Positions 34,184 to 45,971 of a stretch of 64,000 bases of DNA are shown one piece after another; positions within the stretch are counted from its first letter, which is position 1; each line of letters starts with the position of its first letter. Both the position numbers and the translations under genes were made by a program. This stretch comes from Ooceraea biroi. Its lineage: Eukaryota; Arthropoda; Insecta; Hymenoptera; Formicidae. The notes beneath the pieces were generated by a model. That model was given only the letters and a program-made list of their open reading frames with translations, was not told the origin of the DNA and made no database searches. Where the stretch lies: contig NC_039517.1 of NCBI RefSeq assembly GCF_003672135.1, forward strand, positions 1,798,001 through 1,862,000, written 5' to 3'.

Positions 34184-37100
34184 GTTTGTTCTTACGAATA
34201 TTTTTTTACGCTGACTAGAGAAAGACCCGATTCAGAAGCGAATGAAGATTCTCGATTTATTCCGTGAAACTTGATATTGCGCCGCGCGATCGACTCCGCG
34301 GATGTGCATTACGGTAATACCGATGCAATACGAGTTACAGTGGCTGATACCGAAAGCCCGCCGTGTCGAATTTCGGTTCCGAATTTCGGTCGAGGAATCC
34401 GCGAGCGAAAGGGTCGCTCCGAGAGCGGACGGGACAACTGTGGTGCGGCCGAACGGTCCTCGCACGCAACGCACGTCCTCGCACGCACGCAACGCACACG
34501 ATCGCGGGAGGAAATTGCACAAGCAGCTGCAACGGCGAGAACAAACGCTTGTACACGACACGAGTGCACACACGCGCGCGCGGATACTGTTATCTATGCG
34601 CAAACAGAGGATGCGTTCACAATACCCGTCGGAGGATGCGCTCCTCACCCTCTTTTTTTTTGTCGCTCCCCCTCGTCACTCGGCAAATGTAACGCGGGCG
34701 GATTACGCGATTTGAGCGTTTCACGATCGCGCAAAACAAATGGCGGAGGGCCGGATGCGACTGCTTGTTTACGATAAACAGAAATATCGTTTCGAGTCCG
34801 CCGGCTACAGCGGCGTGACGTACGCGCGTAGCTTAAACTGTTTGTAATTGAAGTGACGAGTGTCGAAATTTGGGTGTCCGGTGCTCTCCGCCCGAAAATT
34901 GCCGGCCTCGCGTCGCCGATATATAAACGCGCGAGATTTATCCGCGCGATCCGCGTCCGTTTGACGTTTTCCGACCAGGATTCCAGGTCCGCGGCCGAAA
35001 GAGAGAGAGAGGGTTGAAACGACACTCTATTCCCTTCGACGCACGATTAATGCACCCCGTCATCGGACACTCGAGGACAACTTGGCTTTCTCTTGTTTAA
35101 ACAGCTGGAAGACCCAAGTCCGTAACGTTACACGCTGTTATTAGCGTGGAACGTAGCAGGCAATCAGACGGCGCGGCGTCTCGCCTCGAATCGAGCGATC
35201 GATAACGAAGTTAAACCCGCCGGAGGAACGGCGAGCAATCAGTCGGCGTTAAGTCAATCAATAAAAAGTGCAACTTCCGAAGTCACGTCACAGTCGCGCC
35301 GCGCCAGTCAATTCTCTCCCACGCCGCCGTCCCGCACGTTCAATCTCCCAGTTGAACACCCAACGCGCACAAATAACGAAATTAGTCCGTTAATCCGTCC
35401 GTCACGGCGCTGATCCGCGCTGATCCGCCCGCTGGACCGCGCGAAACGCCAGTTCGAGGATCGTCCGTAATTTCGCGGAGCGGCCTTGCCATTCGCGCGA
35501 GTTTTCCTCTCGCTTCCCGCGGTAGGGTCGAGGCTAATTTATCGGAAAAACTAATTGTGAGAACGCGCGTCCGCGTCGTTTATTACATGGATGATGGCAA
35601 TTCTCTCTCGTCATTCTGTCTCGTTTCGCCGTGGACGATAGCTTCCGGTACTCCGACGATACCTCGGCGGTTCCCTGACCACTGGCTGCACATCCGGTTG
35701 AACGCGCGCCCTTCCTCCCTCCCTCCGATCCCTGTCCCTCCATTTGTTTACCGGCGTGGATTAAATTTGGGGTTTCCCGCGAATGAATCAAGAGCGATTT
35801 CATTCTCGACAGAGCGCGGTTGTCTTCCTCTAATTCGAGATTAAATAATGCGAAAAGCGAGTAGGAAAGAGATCTTAGCAAGAGAAAGAAAATGTAAGAA
35901 AATATCAGGAAAATCCAAGGAAAAATCTTGGAAAGCTCCAAGCTACGTGGATCTCGAAAGTTGATCTCTTACTTGGACAAATGAAAGAATTAAATTCAGA
36001 AACGATAGAATAATCGTAGTTCTGATGAGAACAAGAAACCTACGCGAGAAATCTGAAGGAAAAACAATTTTACAATTTTAATTAATTAATCGCTAACTAA
36101 TTAATGTAATTCATTATTTTTACCTCGTTTACATCGTGCGCCGCGTAACGAATTGAACCGACTTACGTCCCATGTGCATCCCGGAAATCAGTGCACTTCC
36201 TTCGGCTTCCCAGTCGCCGTCGCGCTCGTCGCAACGAATCGTATCGTCTAATTTGACTTTACGAGCCCGAGGAGTCCTGCGTCTAAAATCCCTCACGACG
36301 TAAAACACCCGTCGTAGAATTCCCGGCATGAAATCCCCGCACGCGCGCTCCGTGCTCGCTCGTTTTTTTACGAGCGAAATTACGCGGCAGTAGCTTTGCT
36401 TGGAAATCAAGAGATTAAGTCGCTTCCTTCCGCGCGATTCCGATTGCGATCCCGTCGCGCTTTTACGTACCCCCCGGGCTCTCGATTATTAATCGCTTTT
36501 ACGCGTTCGCCGTGTGTCGTCTGGAATCTTTAAAGCTCTTCATCTCCCTGCAATCGCTCCTTGCGATTGTTCCTTTCAATTGCCTCCCTGCAATTTAATC
36601 CCGACTTTCGAGTGCGTGTCGCGTTTATCTTTGCTTCTGTTTCGAGTGCGCCGCGCCGTCCGGCGTCTTTCTTTTTCCACTGCGGGTAGTAAGTGCCTTT
36701 CGGGAAACCCCGTATCTTTATGGCGTCCGGCAGTACGTACGCGACGGGGAAAAAATCGATACAGAAGGTGAGGCGCGCATAAATCTGGTTTTAGAGCAAA
36801 GAGTCGACTTGCGAGCCTTGTGTCTGCCTTGTGGAGTCCGTTAGGAAAACTTGACGCGAACAACGGCCGCTGAGCGTTTGCACCCTTTTCATTCCGTCCT
36901 CTTTGTACATTCCGCGCGTTTTACCGTATTTGCTTCTTTATTTTTCTGTGTTCTTTACAGTCTGTGTCTATTTACGGTGAAACTACTGCACTTTTATTCA
37001 GGTCTTTATTAAGAGCCTCACTTAAAACCGATCAAAGCACAGAGTTCTAATTATTTGCATCCATGCAATTTTATTCATGAAAAATCTGCAACTATAATTC

Positions 37101-40100
37101 TTCATTGAAAAAGAAATTTGCGTGTAGATACATATTACGAAATTTTGCTAAATTGAAATTTACTAAATTTGCAGAATTTTATATAAATTATATTACAATA
37201 TTTATTTCACTTCTGCGTGTCTCTTTCGCGATTCGCAAATTGCAGCAAAATTGGATTAACAGATCCAAATGTTAATAAAGCAGCATTGTCGAAATTTTCT
37301 GCGGGAAACTCTCCGCAGTCTCGTTCTCGTTAATTTCGCCGTACGGAGCGGTTTTCGGACATCCCTTGCGAGCTCGAGAGAACAACGGCCGTTGCCTCTT
37401 CCACCCTCGCGCGCCTAGCGGCGCGAGACGCCGTGGCTCTTTCTTTACGAGCTCTTTCTTCTTTTTTTCTCTCAACTATCCTCGTCTGTTTTTCCACTCC
37501 GAAATGCGCGAGAATAAATACACGCACGTCGAGATGGAGACACGTGGTCCCGCGGAGGGTGTCAGTCGGCGGATTCAAGTACCACCCGGTTGCTACCACT
37601 TCGACAATGGGGTGTTTAGTCCCCCGGCGAGACTAGGCTTCGTCCTCCCTATCCGGGGGCCTCCAAATTGGATTCCCATTTCTCCAAATTGAGAGGAGAC
37701 TACTCTCCGAATCGAACGATCCGGGGCGCCTCCTTCGACGCGTCCTGCCGCCCCTGTGTGCTGCTCGTGTCGTCGGCGTCGCCGCGCCTCCTCCATTTTC
37801 ATCCCCGCGAGAAACCCTCCATTCATTCCGATACGTTATTACGTATTACAGCTACTACGCGCGATCCAATCAGCCTCTGCACTTTGTACTGTATTCGATC
37901 CCTTGCTTATTATTCTTCGCAAATCTTAGCAGGCTTTATCAAAGAGATTTCTAGATCTAATTATTTATCTATACATAATTATAGATAGACTATATAAATG
38001 TAGATTTATATTTCTCGTCTGATAAAGTTTTGATTAGAATTTGAAAATTTATTTTATGTACAGGCAAATGAATTTTTAACGACAAGACTTGCATAATTCG
38101 TTTAATTATATCTAATAATTAATAATTAATATTAATAATTAATAATAATTAATCTCTCTCGCAGTATAAGATAACTAGATTTTTTAAAAATATTCATTAT
38201 CAAAATTTTTTGTTTGTCGTTTCCTCGTTCGTTCGTATTTTTCCCGAACTCCGATCGCGAGCCACGATTTTTCCGCATGTCTTCATGTAGTTTACGTCGC
38301 AGCGGAGGACATTAATAGTCCGGTTTGCGCACCGTCCACCGGCAGTCCACTCGAATCGAGTCGATGGATCTCGCAAACGCGTCGTAAACTCGTCAGCTTC
38401 GCCCGCTCGCGGACGCCTTGTCCGTCGCCTCGTGCAACCCCCGCAGCCCCTGCAATTTCCACATCTGCGCGGAGAGGCGAGATAATTGCGGAGACGGACC
38501 GGAGAGTTCTGATTCCCCAATTTGCAAGCGGAAACGCGGCGGCCTGAGGCGGCGCGAGCGCGAGTTGCCGCCGCAGCGCGCCGGGATTCCACGGTTAATT
38601 TGAGTGTTGTGCTTCCTGGGGGAGTCGTCGAGCACCAGTTCTTCCAACCCTCAGGCTATCTCGCATCCCTCAACGCCACAGAGAGGGTGATACCGCCGCG
38701 GTTGAAGATCCCTTTCTGACTCCTGTCAGCCCGAATCGTCGGCGTCTCATCTCGTGATCCGCGGGCGATTTTTACGCGGATTGTCATTATCGCGCGCAAA
38801 AACCGAAAATCGTCCGAGTGAAAACGTCGGTTCGCCTTGCTTCCGCTTTACTGTGCGCCTTTCAGCGGTTTCGATCCGCTTCCGCGTGCGGTCGCTCGTT
38901 CGCGCTTCCGGCTTTCCTGTTGTTCATATTGTTCTTCTTGTTCCTCTTATTTATGGCGCCGGGGCACGAAGAAAGCTCATACTAACTAATCGCAAACAAC
39001 GTGTGTGTCGGATTTATCTCGGGCGATTTAACCCGGCGTAAATCCGCAAGCCCGCGGCCTGGAAAAATACTTGTTAGCGCGCGAACGAGGTCGGGCTCTT
39101 TAGGATTAATCCTTCCTTCCTTCCTTGCTGCTCCGTTTCTTCGGGGCCACAGTGAAATCCGCGGCCGGACGTGGAATTACACGCTGCGCGAGACGCTTTA
39201 TCGCGGGAAATGATTTTCCTGCCGACAGATACCTCGAATAATGTCTCACGGCGACGCGCCAGCGCGAATGGAACGATTAAAATGAAGAAGACAGTGCGGA
39301 GTTCCGCACAGAGTAGCTCGTCGCCGCATTGATAAGTCGGAAGGCAGGCTCCCTATCGTCCAGGCACTCCGTTAACGGCGTGTCGTTTCGATTATGCTCC
39401 GAAACGTTATCTCGGCGCGTTATTTCGTGCGTTATCTCGAGTGACACAAATGAGATGCGCCGGTATTGTTTGCGCGCCGCGCGCGTTACACAAGACGCAG
39501 CTGAGACGCAGCATCATTATGCGAGTATGGACCTGTCGATGGGATGCGCGTAACTCGATCGAACGCCTAATAACGCAGGCTAATCTAATTGGGGTAACGG
39601 CTTCTATTGGGTTTTAGATTAATGTTAATGTAAAAGCGCCGGTTTTTTTCGCGATGCGTAACAACGCACCCTCAGCCTCGCTTAAAAGCGTCCGGCAATT
39701 TTAATGAGTTGAAAGTGTAATAAAATCCCGAGAGCATCCCCACTTATGTATTTATAATAAAATATATTTACAATATCAGTCCACGTTTCTTTACATAATT
39801 CTAGCACGAGAATCTAGGATGAGTCGCGAAAGAGAGAGAGAGGGATGTTTTACACGAACACTTAAATTATGACACCCCTTACAAATGACGCAAACAGAAG
39901 TGTTCTTTGATAAAAGTCCGCCTCGCCGATGGTAGGTACGCGCGCGTATTCTCCGTCGAGATTTTGCCGTGCGATCCATTTGCTCCGACACAGAGAGAAG
40001 AGAGTCGTGCGATTTTCAGGGGGACAGACCGGTAATGGGGCGAGGGCTCTACGATGTGTTCGCGTAATGACGGTGATCGATCCCGGCCGGGAGCTCGAGG

Positions 40101-41654
40101 GGGGCGGGCTTCTTGTTGACTCCTTAGAAGTCTATAAATACCGAGTCGAGTATCTTAAATGCAATCTTCTCCGAAGCAGCTCTCTCTCTCTCTCTCTCTC
40201 TTGCTCTTTCACCCTCACCCTCGCAGGGGCTTTCGCGCGGCGAGCTTTCAGGACGCGGCGGACGCGACCCCCCGCAGGCCCCGGACCGTGTTCGCCCTTA
40301 AGTGGCACAGGGAGACCCGCGCGCCCCTGCGGGGGTTCGTCCCAGAGATCCTTATGAGCGATTCGTGTCATCGAAATGGGGCTGCCATTCTCGGCCGATC
40401 TTCCCGCCACGTCGGTGACGTTACTTCGCTCTCATTCGATCAGCCCGAAGATGCTCGACAATAACGAGGATCCCTTTACGGCGATCCCGTCGAGTTACGA
40501 TCAAGTTTCTCGCTTTCAAAAGGAGAGCGAGAGAGAGAGAACGAGAGGGAGAAGGTTTCTTCTGTCCTCCCGCTCGGGCTAACGCGATGAAATGAATAAA
40601 GTGCTGCGTCGCGAGCGGTATCGCGCCTCGAGTATCACTCGTATCGCATTAAACGTTAATTGATAGTCCGACGTGTCGGTCGACAAATCTCATCGCTGAC
40701 TGTGCTATCGAGGCAACGGGTTGCACGGAATGGACGGAGAAGGAATTATTCTTCTTATTTTTACGAACGCAATTAAGTGCACATAAGCGGACGTGTCGTT
40801 TCAAAGTGACTCGGTATCTTTGCAAAGACTCGATGTTGAGAGAGATGATTTCCCTGGCGTCAGTTGTGTTGCGATGCAAATGAGAGGTCGCGTTAAATAT
40901 CTCGGTATTGAATCGAGTCGAGGCTTCCTCTTTGAGACTCCTCGCACGTATCGGAAAATTTGTGGAAACTATGAATCAATTTTGCAGCTTGAATTATTTA
41001 TCATTAATTATCATTATTGATCAATTAAGAAGCGAGATATCGCAACAAGCTCGTATTTGTGAGTACGAGCGAGCGAGGAAAGTTTTCCCAAGCGAATCTT
41101 GTTAATTGAACTTCGGACTCAGAATTTTAATTAGCGCGACGCTCGACTATCGAACAGTCGCGCGCGGAATCTGGCAGCGGATCAAATGCTCGCTAAGAAA
41201 AGATTGAAAGCATCCATTATCGAGGGAGGTCGCGAGAGGGCTCCGTGTATGCCGCATTGTGCTGTCGCATTGTTGTGTCGCACGTTTCTGCGAGGCTTCC
41301 TAATGACTCGGGACGAACGATGACTTAGCATTCCCCGACTTGGCGAGTGTCTCGTCGCTGTTGATGCGTCTCGCAGCATCTTAACGCGCTCGCATAATTG
41401 CGGACGAACTCGTGCACTCGGCGGCCACACGCGCGCGGATTCCGCGCGCGCGTTCGCGCGTCGCCGCCCGCCGTCGTCGTCGTGCAGCGCGCGATTTCCC
41501 CGCTTCGCTCATTGTCATCCCAAAATTACCTTCGCGGAATCATCTGCACTGCGACCACATTAATCACTTCTAACTTTGAAACAATTCTAACGTGTTTATG
41601 TATATTTCTTCATTTAAGAAAAAGTGCGATTAAATTCTAGCTTAAATTAAATTC
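34184..41654. other. CpG-rich non-genic stretch, longest in the window
   Basis: About 7.5 kb without a recognisable gene or complete transposon. Seen: GA tracts at about 34998-35010 and 39828-39842, a (CT)10 tract at 40181-40200 followed by a pyrimidine-rich run and CAG (an acceptor-like site at about 40223 with no assignable exon behind it), TTAAT-type AT repeats at about 38105-38155, and a (CCTT)n run at about 39110-39124. Confidence 0.5.
40181..40200. repeat. (CT)10 microsatellite
   Basis: Uninterrupted alternating CT, directly visible. Confidence 0.95.
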
Positions 41655-41802
41655 TACAGGGTGTCCCATGGGAAGTTGCTGAAAGTAAACGATTGGTTCT
41701 CCCCTCCATGACTTCAGAAAGGGTCTTACGGTTAACGGTCGTTCATCTGAGTGTCCGCAGTTTTATTCTGGTTGTGGTAGATGCAAGTCCGTGCGCGTCA
41801 AA

Positions 41803-42978
41803 ATGAGTAATCTGACGACGGAAGAAAAGATTTATTTTGTCGAGTGCTTCTTTTCCAGAGGAAAAGTTTATAGCAATGCTTACAGGGGGTTTCGTACTAA
41901 ATACGGAACACATAAAGTTAAGAGCGAAAACACGCTGAAAAGGTTAGAATTTATTATTTCTTTAAACGTATGCGTTACGTCACTCCATTTTTTGGCAATA
42001 AATCTGCATTAAAATAATGTTTTGTGTTATTTTTATCAGAATTATCGATAATTTTATGCAGTATGGAACTATCCAAGACCGTAGACATGATCTGCCAGGT
42101 CCTTCTGTGTCTGTAGCTGCAGAAGAAAACATTGAAGATATTAAGAAGTATTTTGAAGAGAATCCAAATTCTTCCATTCGGAAAGCTGCCCAAGCTCTTG
42201 AAATATCCAAAACAACGTTACACGGGATTTTAAAACATTTCCTGAAAATGCATCCCTATAAAATAACATCGCATCAATTGCTAACCAAACGCGCTATGAC
42301 GAAACGTGTGGAATTCTGCAAGACGATGAATGGAATGTTTGAAGATGCAAAATTGATAATTTACACGGACGAAGCACATTTCTGGCTAAATGGTTATGTT
42401 AATAAACAAAATTATAGATTTTGGGGGTCGGAAAATCCCAACGTTTCCCTGGCTAAACCTTTACATCGACAAAAAATAACAGCATGGGCTGCGATCTCGG
42501 TAAAAGGAATTTATCTGCAATTCTTCGAATCAACAGTCACTGGTGAAAGTTACAAGCAGCTTCTCGAAACACAATTCTTCCCTCATGCAAAAAAAAGAGG
42601 CCTGGTCAGAGGATTTCATTTCATGCAGGATGGGAGCGACACCACATCGAACCCAGGAGGTCTTCGAAACAATCCATAAAGTTTATGGCAATCGAGTCAT
42701 CGGTCTGGGATACCCCAAATTTGCCCAGGGGGGGGGGGCTAGAATGGCCACCGTACTCGCCGGATTTAAATCCATGTGACTTCTTTCTTTGGGGATACAT
42801 TAAGGACCATTGTTATGCCGGAAATGCAGAAACAGTGTCAGATTTAGTAGTAGCTATTAAAAAGGTCGTCAGCAACATTAAAGACGACATGTTAGAAAAA
42901 GTTTTCACAAGTTTTCGTAAAAGAATTGATTTTTGTACAAATTCAGATGGTGCACACTTCGAAAATATTTATCATTAG
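41803..42978 (+). pseudogene. Tc1/mariner-superfamily transposase with intron and two frameshifts
   Basis: Cut-and-paste transposase that would bind the element's inverted repeats and catalyse excision and integration at TA. Exon 1 (41803-41942) starts MSNLTTEEKIYFVECFF, a helical DNA-binding region. A GT-AG intron (41943-42039, 97 bp) joins LK|R to IIDNFMQYG. Residues about 88-112 (IRKAAQALEISKTTLHGILK) form a helix-turn-helix. Three acidic residues are visible: YTDEAHFWLNG (Asp about 157), MQDGATPHRT (Asp about 244) and SPDLNPCDFFLWG (Asp about 293), about 48 residues after the second, longer than the 34 of classical mariners and Tc1. The tail ends GAHFENIYH. The frame breaks are one extra G at 42632-42634 and one in the 11-G run at 42728-42738. 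Length without them is about 358 residues. As written it is broken; assembly error in the G runs is possible. Confidence 0.88.
41943..42039 (+). other. Intron in the transposase gene
   Basis: GTTAGAATTT donor and TTTTTATCAG acceptor, 97 bp, AT-rich with stops in all frames relevant to the protein. Splicing joins the two halves of an Arg codon and restores a continuous DNA-binding domain, which reading through does not. Confidence 0.75.
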
Positions 42979-43171
42979 CTTACTTGATTATTAGCATATT
43001 TTTCATTAATAAAATAAACTGATATACAAACATTTTGCTAAATTTTATTTATACCCATTAAAAACTGCAGACTTTCCTCTTTCCAACATAATTTTTGTTT
43101 TTTTCAATAACTGCATACGTTTAAAAATGACAGCTGATTAGTTTCAGCAACTTCCCATGGGACACCCTGTA

Positions 43172-44802
43172 CATTAAATTAAATTTAATAACATTCTTCT
43201 TGTAAAGTTGTAACGTTGCACGTCTCAGATTTCATGACCGTTACGACAATAAAGCTATCGATAATAAATATCTAATGAACATCCAAATGATCCTGAATAT
43301 CAAATTCAGTAAAAGACCTCTTTCGGTAGCTCGTAGAGTTACATCGTCCTGCTCCAATTTCGCCGAAAGCGAAATTTCGGCGTTAACGACACGACGCGCA
43401 GTGTCAATGCAGTGACATATTTGCAGTGGTACGTGACAATGGCACGAATTCCGTCACGTAAACGCGGCGCGTTTGCATTGATAGATCGTGCGGCAGATAA
43501 ACGCGTCATCCGGAATCGGCTTCGCTCGTTTGCTCGCTCGCTCGCTCACTCGCTTGCTCGTTGACGCCTACGGCCTGCCGTCCGGCGATGAGACCGGCAC
43601 TCTCTCGTGCCTGGCAAATGTTCCATTTCCGGCTCAAAACGGCACTCGTGAGCGGTTAAGCGGCACTGAACAGGGCGCACGACCCTAACTCGAGAATGAG
43701 CGAAATTACCGCCGTGATTTCTGCAACATCGTTAGGTAGCCGGCGACACTTTGTGAGCGTTTATCGTGCACTGGATCTCGGTGCTTCGTGTGCGAGCACG
43801 CACGCTTCATGTTTCACGACGCGCCGATTTTATTTTGCGTGCGAGCAAAACATAGGATTCCCTTCGAATCCCTTGGGAGGCAGGCAGTTACACGCGTTCT
43901 CTCGAATATCGATATCATCGATATTAAATATTGTATATTACATTGCGAATTGTTATATAAAATTAATACCGAATATAATTATTACTCATTCGATGTTAAT
44001 GTTTGATAATATTACACATTAGATAAACATGCAATATTTATGCATATTATCATGCGTATCTGTTGCCGGATAGCTAAAACTTCTCTTGCCTCCGAAAAAA
44101 GCGGAATTACTACATGGACATTATCACATTTCCCTTCCTCCAAGCGTTAAGAGGTCGTAATTACCCTCTTCCTGCCGCCGTTATCGTTATCATCTTATCG
44201 CTGGCACATGTCTCGGTTTTATCTTCAATCCCCATTTCACTTTGTGATCCTCAATTACCCCTCGAAAGAGAGAGAGAGTGAGAGAGGACGACGAGGAGGA
44301 GATGATCCCGAGACAGGCCGGGAACTCCCAGGGGATAAGCGAAGTCGTCGCGAGCTAAAGATAACGAGACGACACGGGGAGATGATCCCTTAAGGATTTC
44401 AATAATTACGAATTCCATTCGCTCGCTCGCGACTTCGTTCTCGCACTTTTCCTTTCCGCTATCCTCGCCTTTCCTCGGACTCTCGCGAGTGCGTCGAGCA
44501 ACGTGGCATTAATTAATCCTACATCGTGGATTCGCCGAATGCAGAGTTTTCTTAATAAAAATGCGACGAGACGGCAGGGAAAGAGGGGAGAGGACGCTTC
44601 CGGACGCACCGAAAGCCGCGACATAACGATACTCGGCGTCTCCTCGCCGGCGCTTGGTCCCCGTAGAGGAGACTTTAATATCCTGTCCTTTGATACTCTT
44701 AAAACTCGTCGCGTTCAGACGCGACGTATCTGTATGTGCGATCCAATTCCCTGAATGGCGGCCTGAAACGAACGACAGCCAGCCAACTAGTCTGCCAGAG
44801 GC

Positions 44803-44845
<43 letters not shown>

Positions 44846-45027
44846 GCGGCTTCCTGCGGAGGATGTTCCCAACTCGTACACGAGCGCACTGTTCACGTGA
44901 AAACGACGAGAAATTAGGGGAACTCCCATGTCCCAGATCCCGCATAGACTCGCAACGAGTCGTCAATCAAGATCAATTCCGAAATGTTCTTCGCGATCCA
45001 TTATACTCGCGCAAATTTTTTTTCGTA
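43172..45027. other. Non-genic stretch with GA/CT tracts
   Basis: No gene recognised. Contains a GCTC-type run at about 43526-43562, GA-rich sequence at 44268-44290, and a 36-bp (CT)n at 44806-44841. Confidence 0.55.
44806..44841. repeat. (CT)18 microsatellite
   Basis: About 36 bp of uninterrupted alternating CT, directly visible. Confidence 0.95.
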
Positions 45028-45969
45028 GGGGAGACCGGTGTCAATTGTAACAGGTGTCAAATGTAACAGAGCTTATTTTAGAGCCACCTTATATAAAACC
45101 ACGAAGTAGCCTTCATTAAGTAATAAGAGACAACTTTTCGCATTACCGTCCCGAATGTGGTCGTCGTAACGTTCTTGTTGTCCACGTTATCCCCAAATTT
45201 ACGGAAATTGCGACCAAAAGTAAATATTCTCTCACAAATCTTTTTTGGTGCGCAACTTAGGTTACTGTATTTATTCAAAATTCGATAACAGCCCATTATT
45301 ATATGTTGCCTGAACTATCTTATTGTGTAGGTTAGATATTTTAGGTAAAGAAACATATAAGAAAATAACAGGATAATTTCGGAAATGGCATAGAGGTGTC
45401 GATTGTAACACGAAAAACGGTGTCGTTTGTAACATCCTGGGATGTTACAATTGACATCTATACATTTACTTCGTATGTTTTAATATACATTTTTTGGTAA
45501 TTATTTGGCTACCGGGTGAAAAATGGTGAAACCAAGACCAAGAAAAACCGAAAGGGGAATAATCTGCTAAACATCTCAGCTGCACTGATAAAAATGTTTC
45601 TTTTATATGTATTAATTGTCTCTCTGATTAATATTTTTGTTTATGTTTCACTTGGTTTTTAGAATTTCGTTTTGTTTGGTTCATATTGCTTTACTTCTCG
45701 TTTCATTATTTCAATGTTTACTCGATATTATTTATAATAAAAGTATTTGTTACAATTGACACCAGAGAGGTGTCGATAGTAACGCTCGTCGCACTATGAT
45801 AAAAATGAAATATATTTCGAGACGATTCCCGATAGCTATATTATAAAAATCTGATAAGTAGCACCAAACTTGAAGGTTTGTTCCAAAAAAATGTGAAACA
45901 AAAATTGCGAACGGTTTACTGAAAAAAAAATGTTATTGAATTTTTGTTACAATCGACACCGGTCTCCCC
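45028..45969 (+). mobile_element. pogo-like non-autonomous element
   Basis: TA flanks both ends (45026-45027, 45970-45971). The termini are GGGGAGACCGGTGTCAATTG and the inverse of GGGGAGACCGGTGTCGATTG. The word GGTGTC(A/G)ATTGTAAC recurs: twice in tandem at the left end (about 45037-45068), again as an inverted pair around 45393-45455, again as an inverted pair at about 45749-45783, and at the right end, at least eight occurrences in both orientations. Inside is a short relic of a pogo-type transposase start (45523-45570). TA target and pogo relic agree with the pogo branch of Tc1/mariner. 942 bp, no functional transposase. Confidence 0.78.
45523..45570 (+). pseudogene. Relic of pogo-type transposase N-terminus
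   Basis: ATG opens a 15-codon frame MVKPRPRKTERGIIC ended by TAA. A Met, basic residues and the R-K-T-E/D-R-G motif at this position are typical of the start of pogo/Tigger-type (CENP-B-like) transposases, before their first helix-turn-helix. What follows is not coding. The identification rests on about ten residues, supported by the TA target sites. Confidence 0.5.
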
Positions 45970-45971
45970 TA

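Larger units (their letters stand above)
41657..43169 (+). mobile_element. Near-complete Tc1/mariner-like element, CAGGGTG family
   Basis: A 1513-bp element with TA on each side (41655-41656, 43170-43171). The terminal inverted repeats are 28 bp and identical: CAGGGTGTCCCATGGGAAGT followed by TGCTGAAA. It encodes one transposase on the plus strand, split by a short intron and interrupted by two single-base insertions in G runs. Poly(A)-signal-like AATAAAATAAA follows the stop (about 43008-43018). It is the only member of the CAGGGTG group in this window with a catalytic core, so it shows what kind of enzyme such ends belong to. Confidence 0.93.

Noticed and set aside
40181..40330. Pyrimidine tract followed by CAG, acceptor-like, before an open GC-rich segment
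   Set aside because: No donor, no homologous peptide; the tract is a (CT)n microsatellite and such sites are frequent here.
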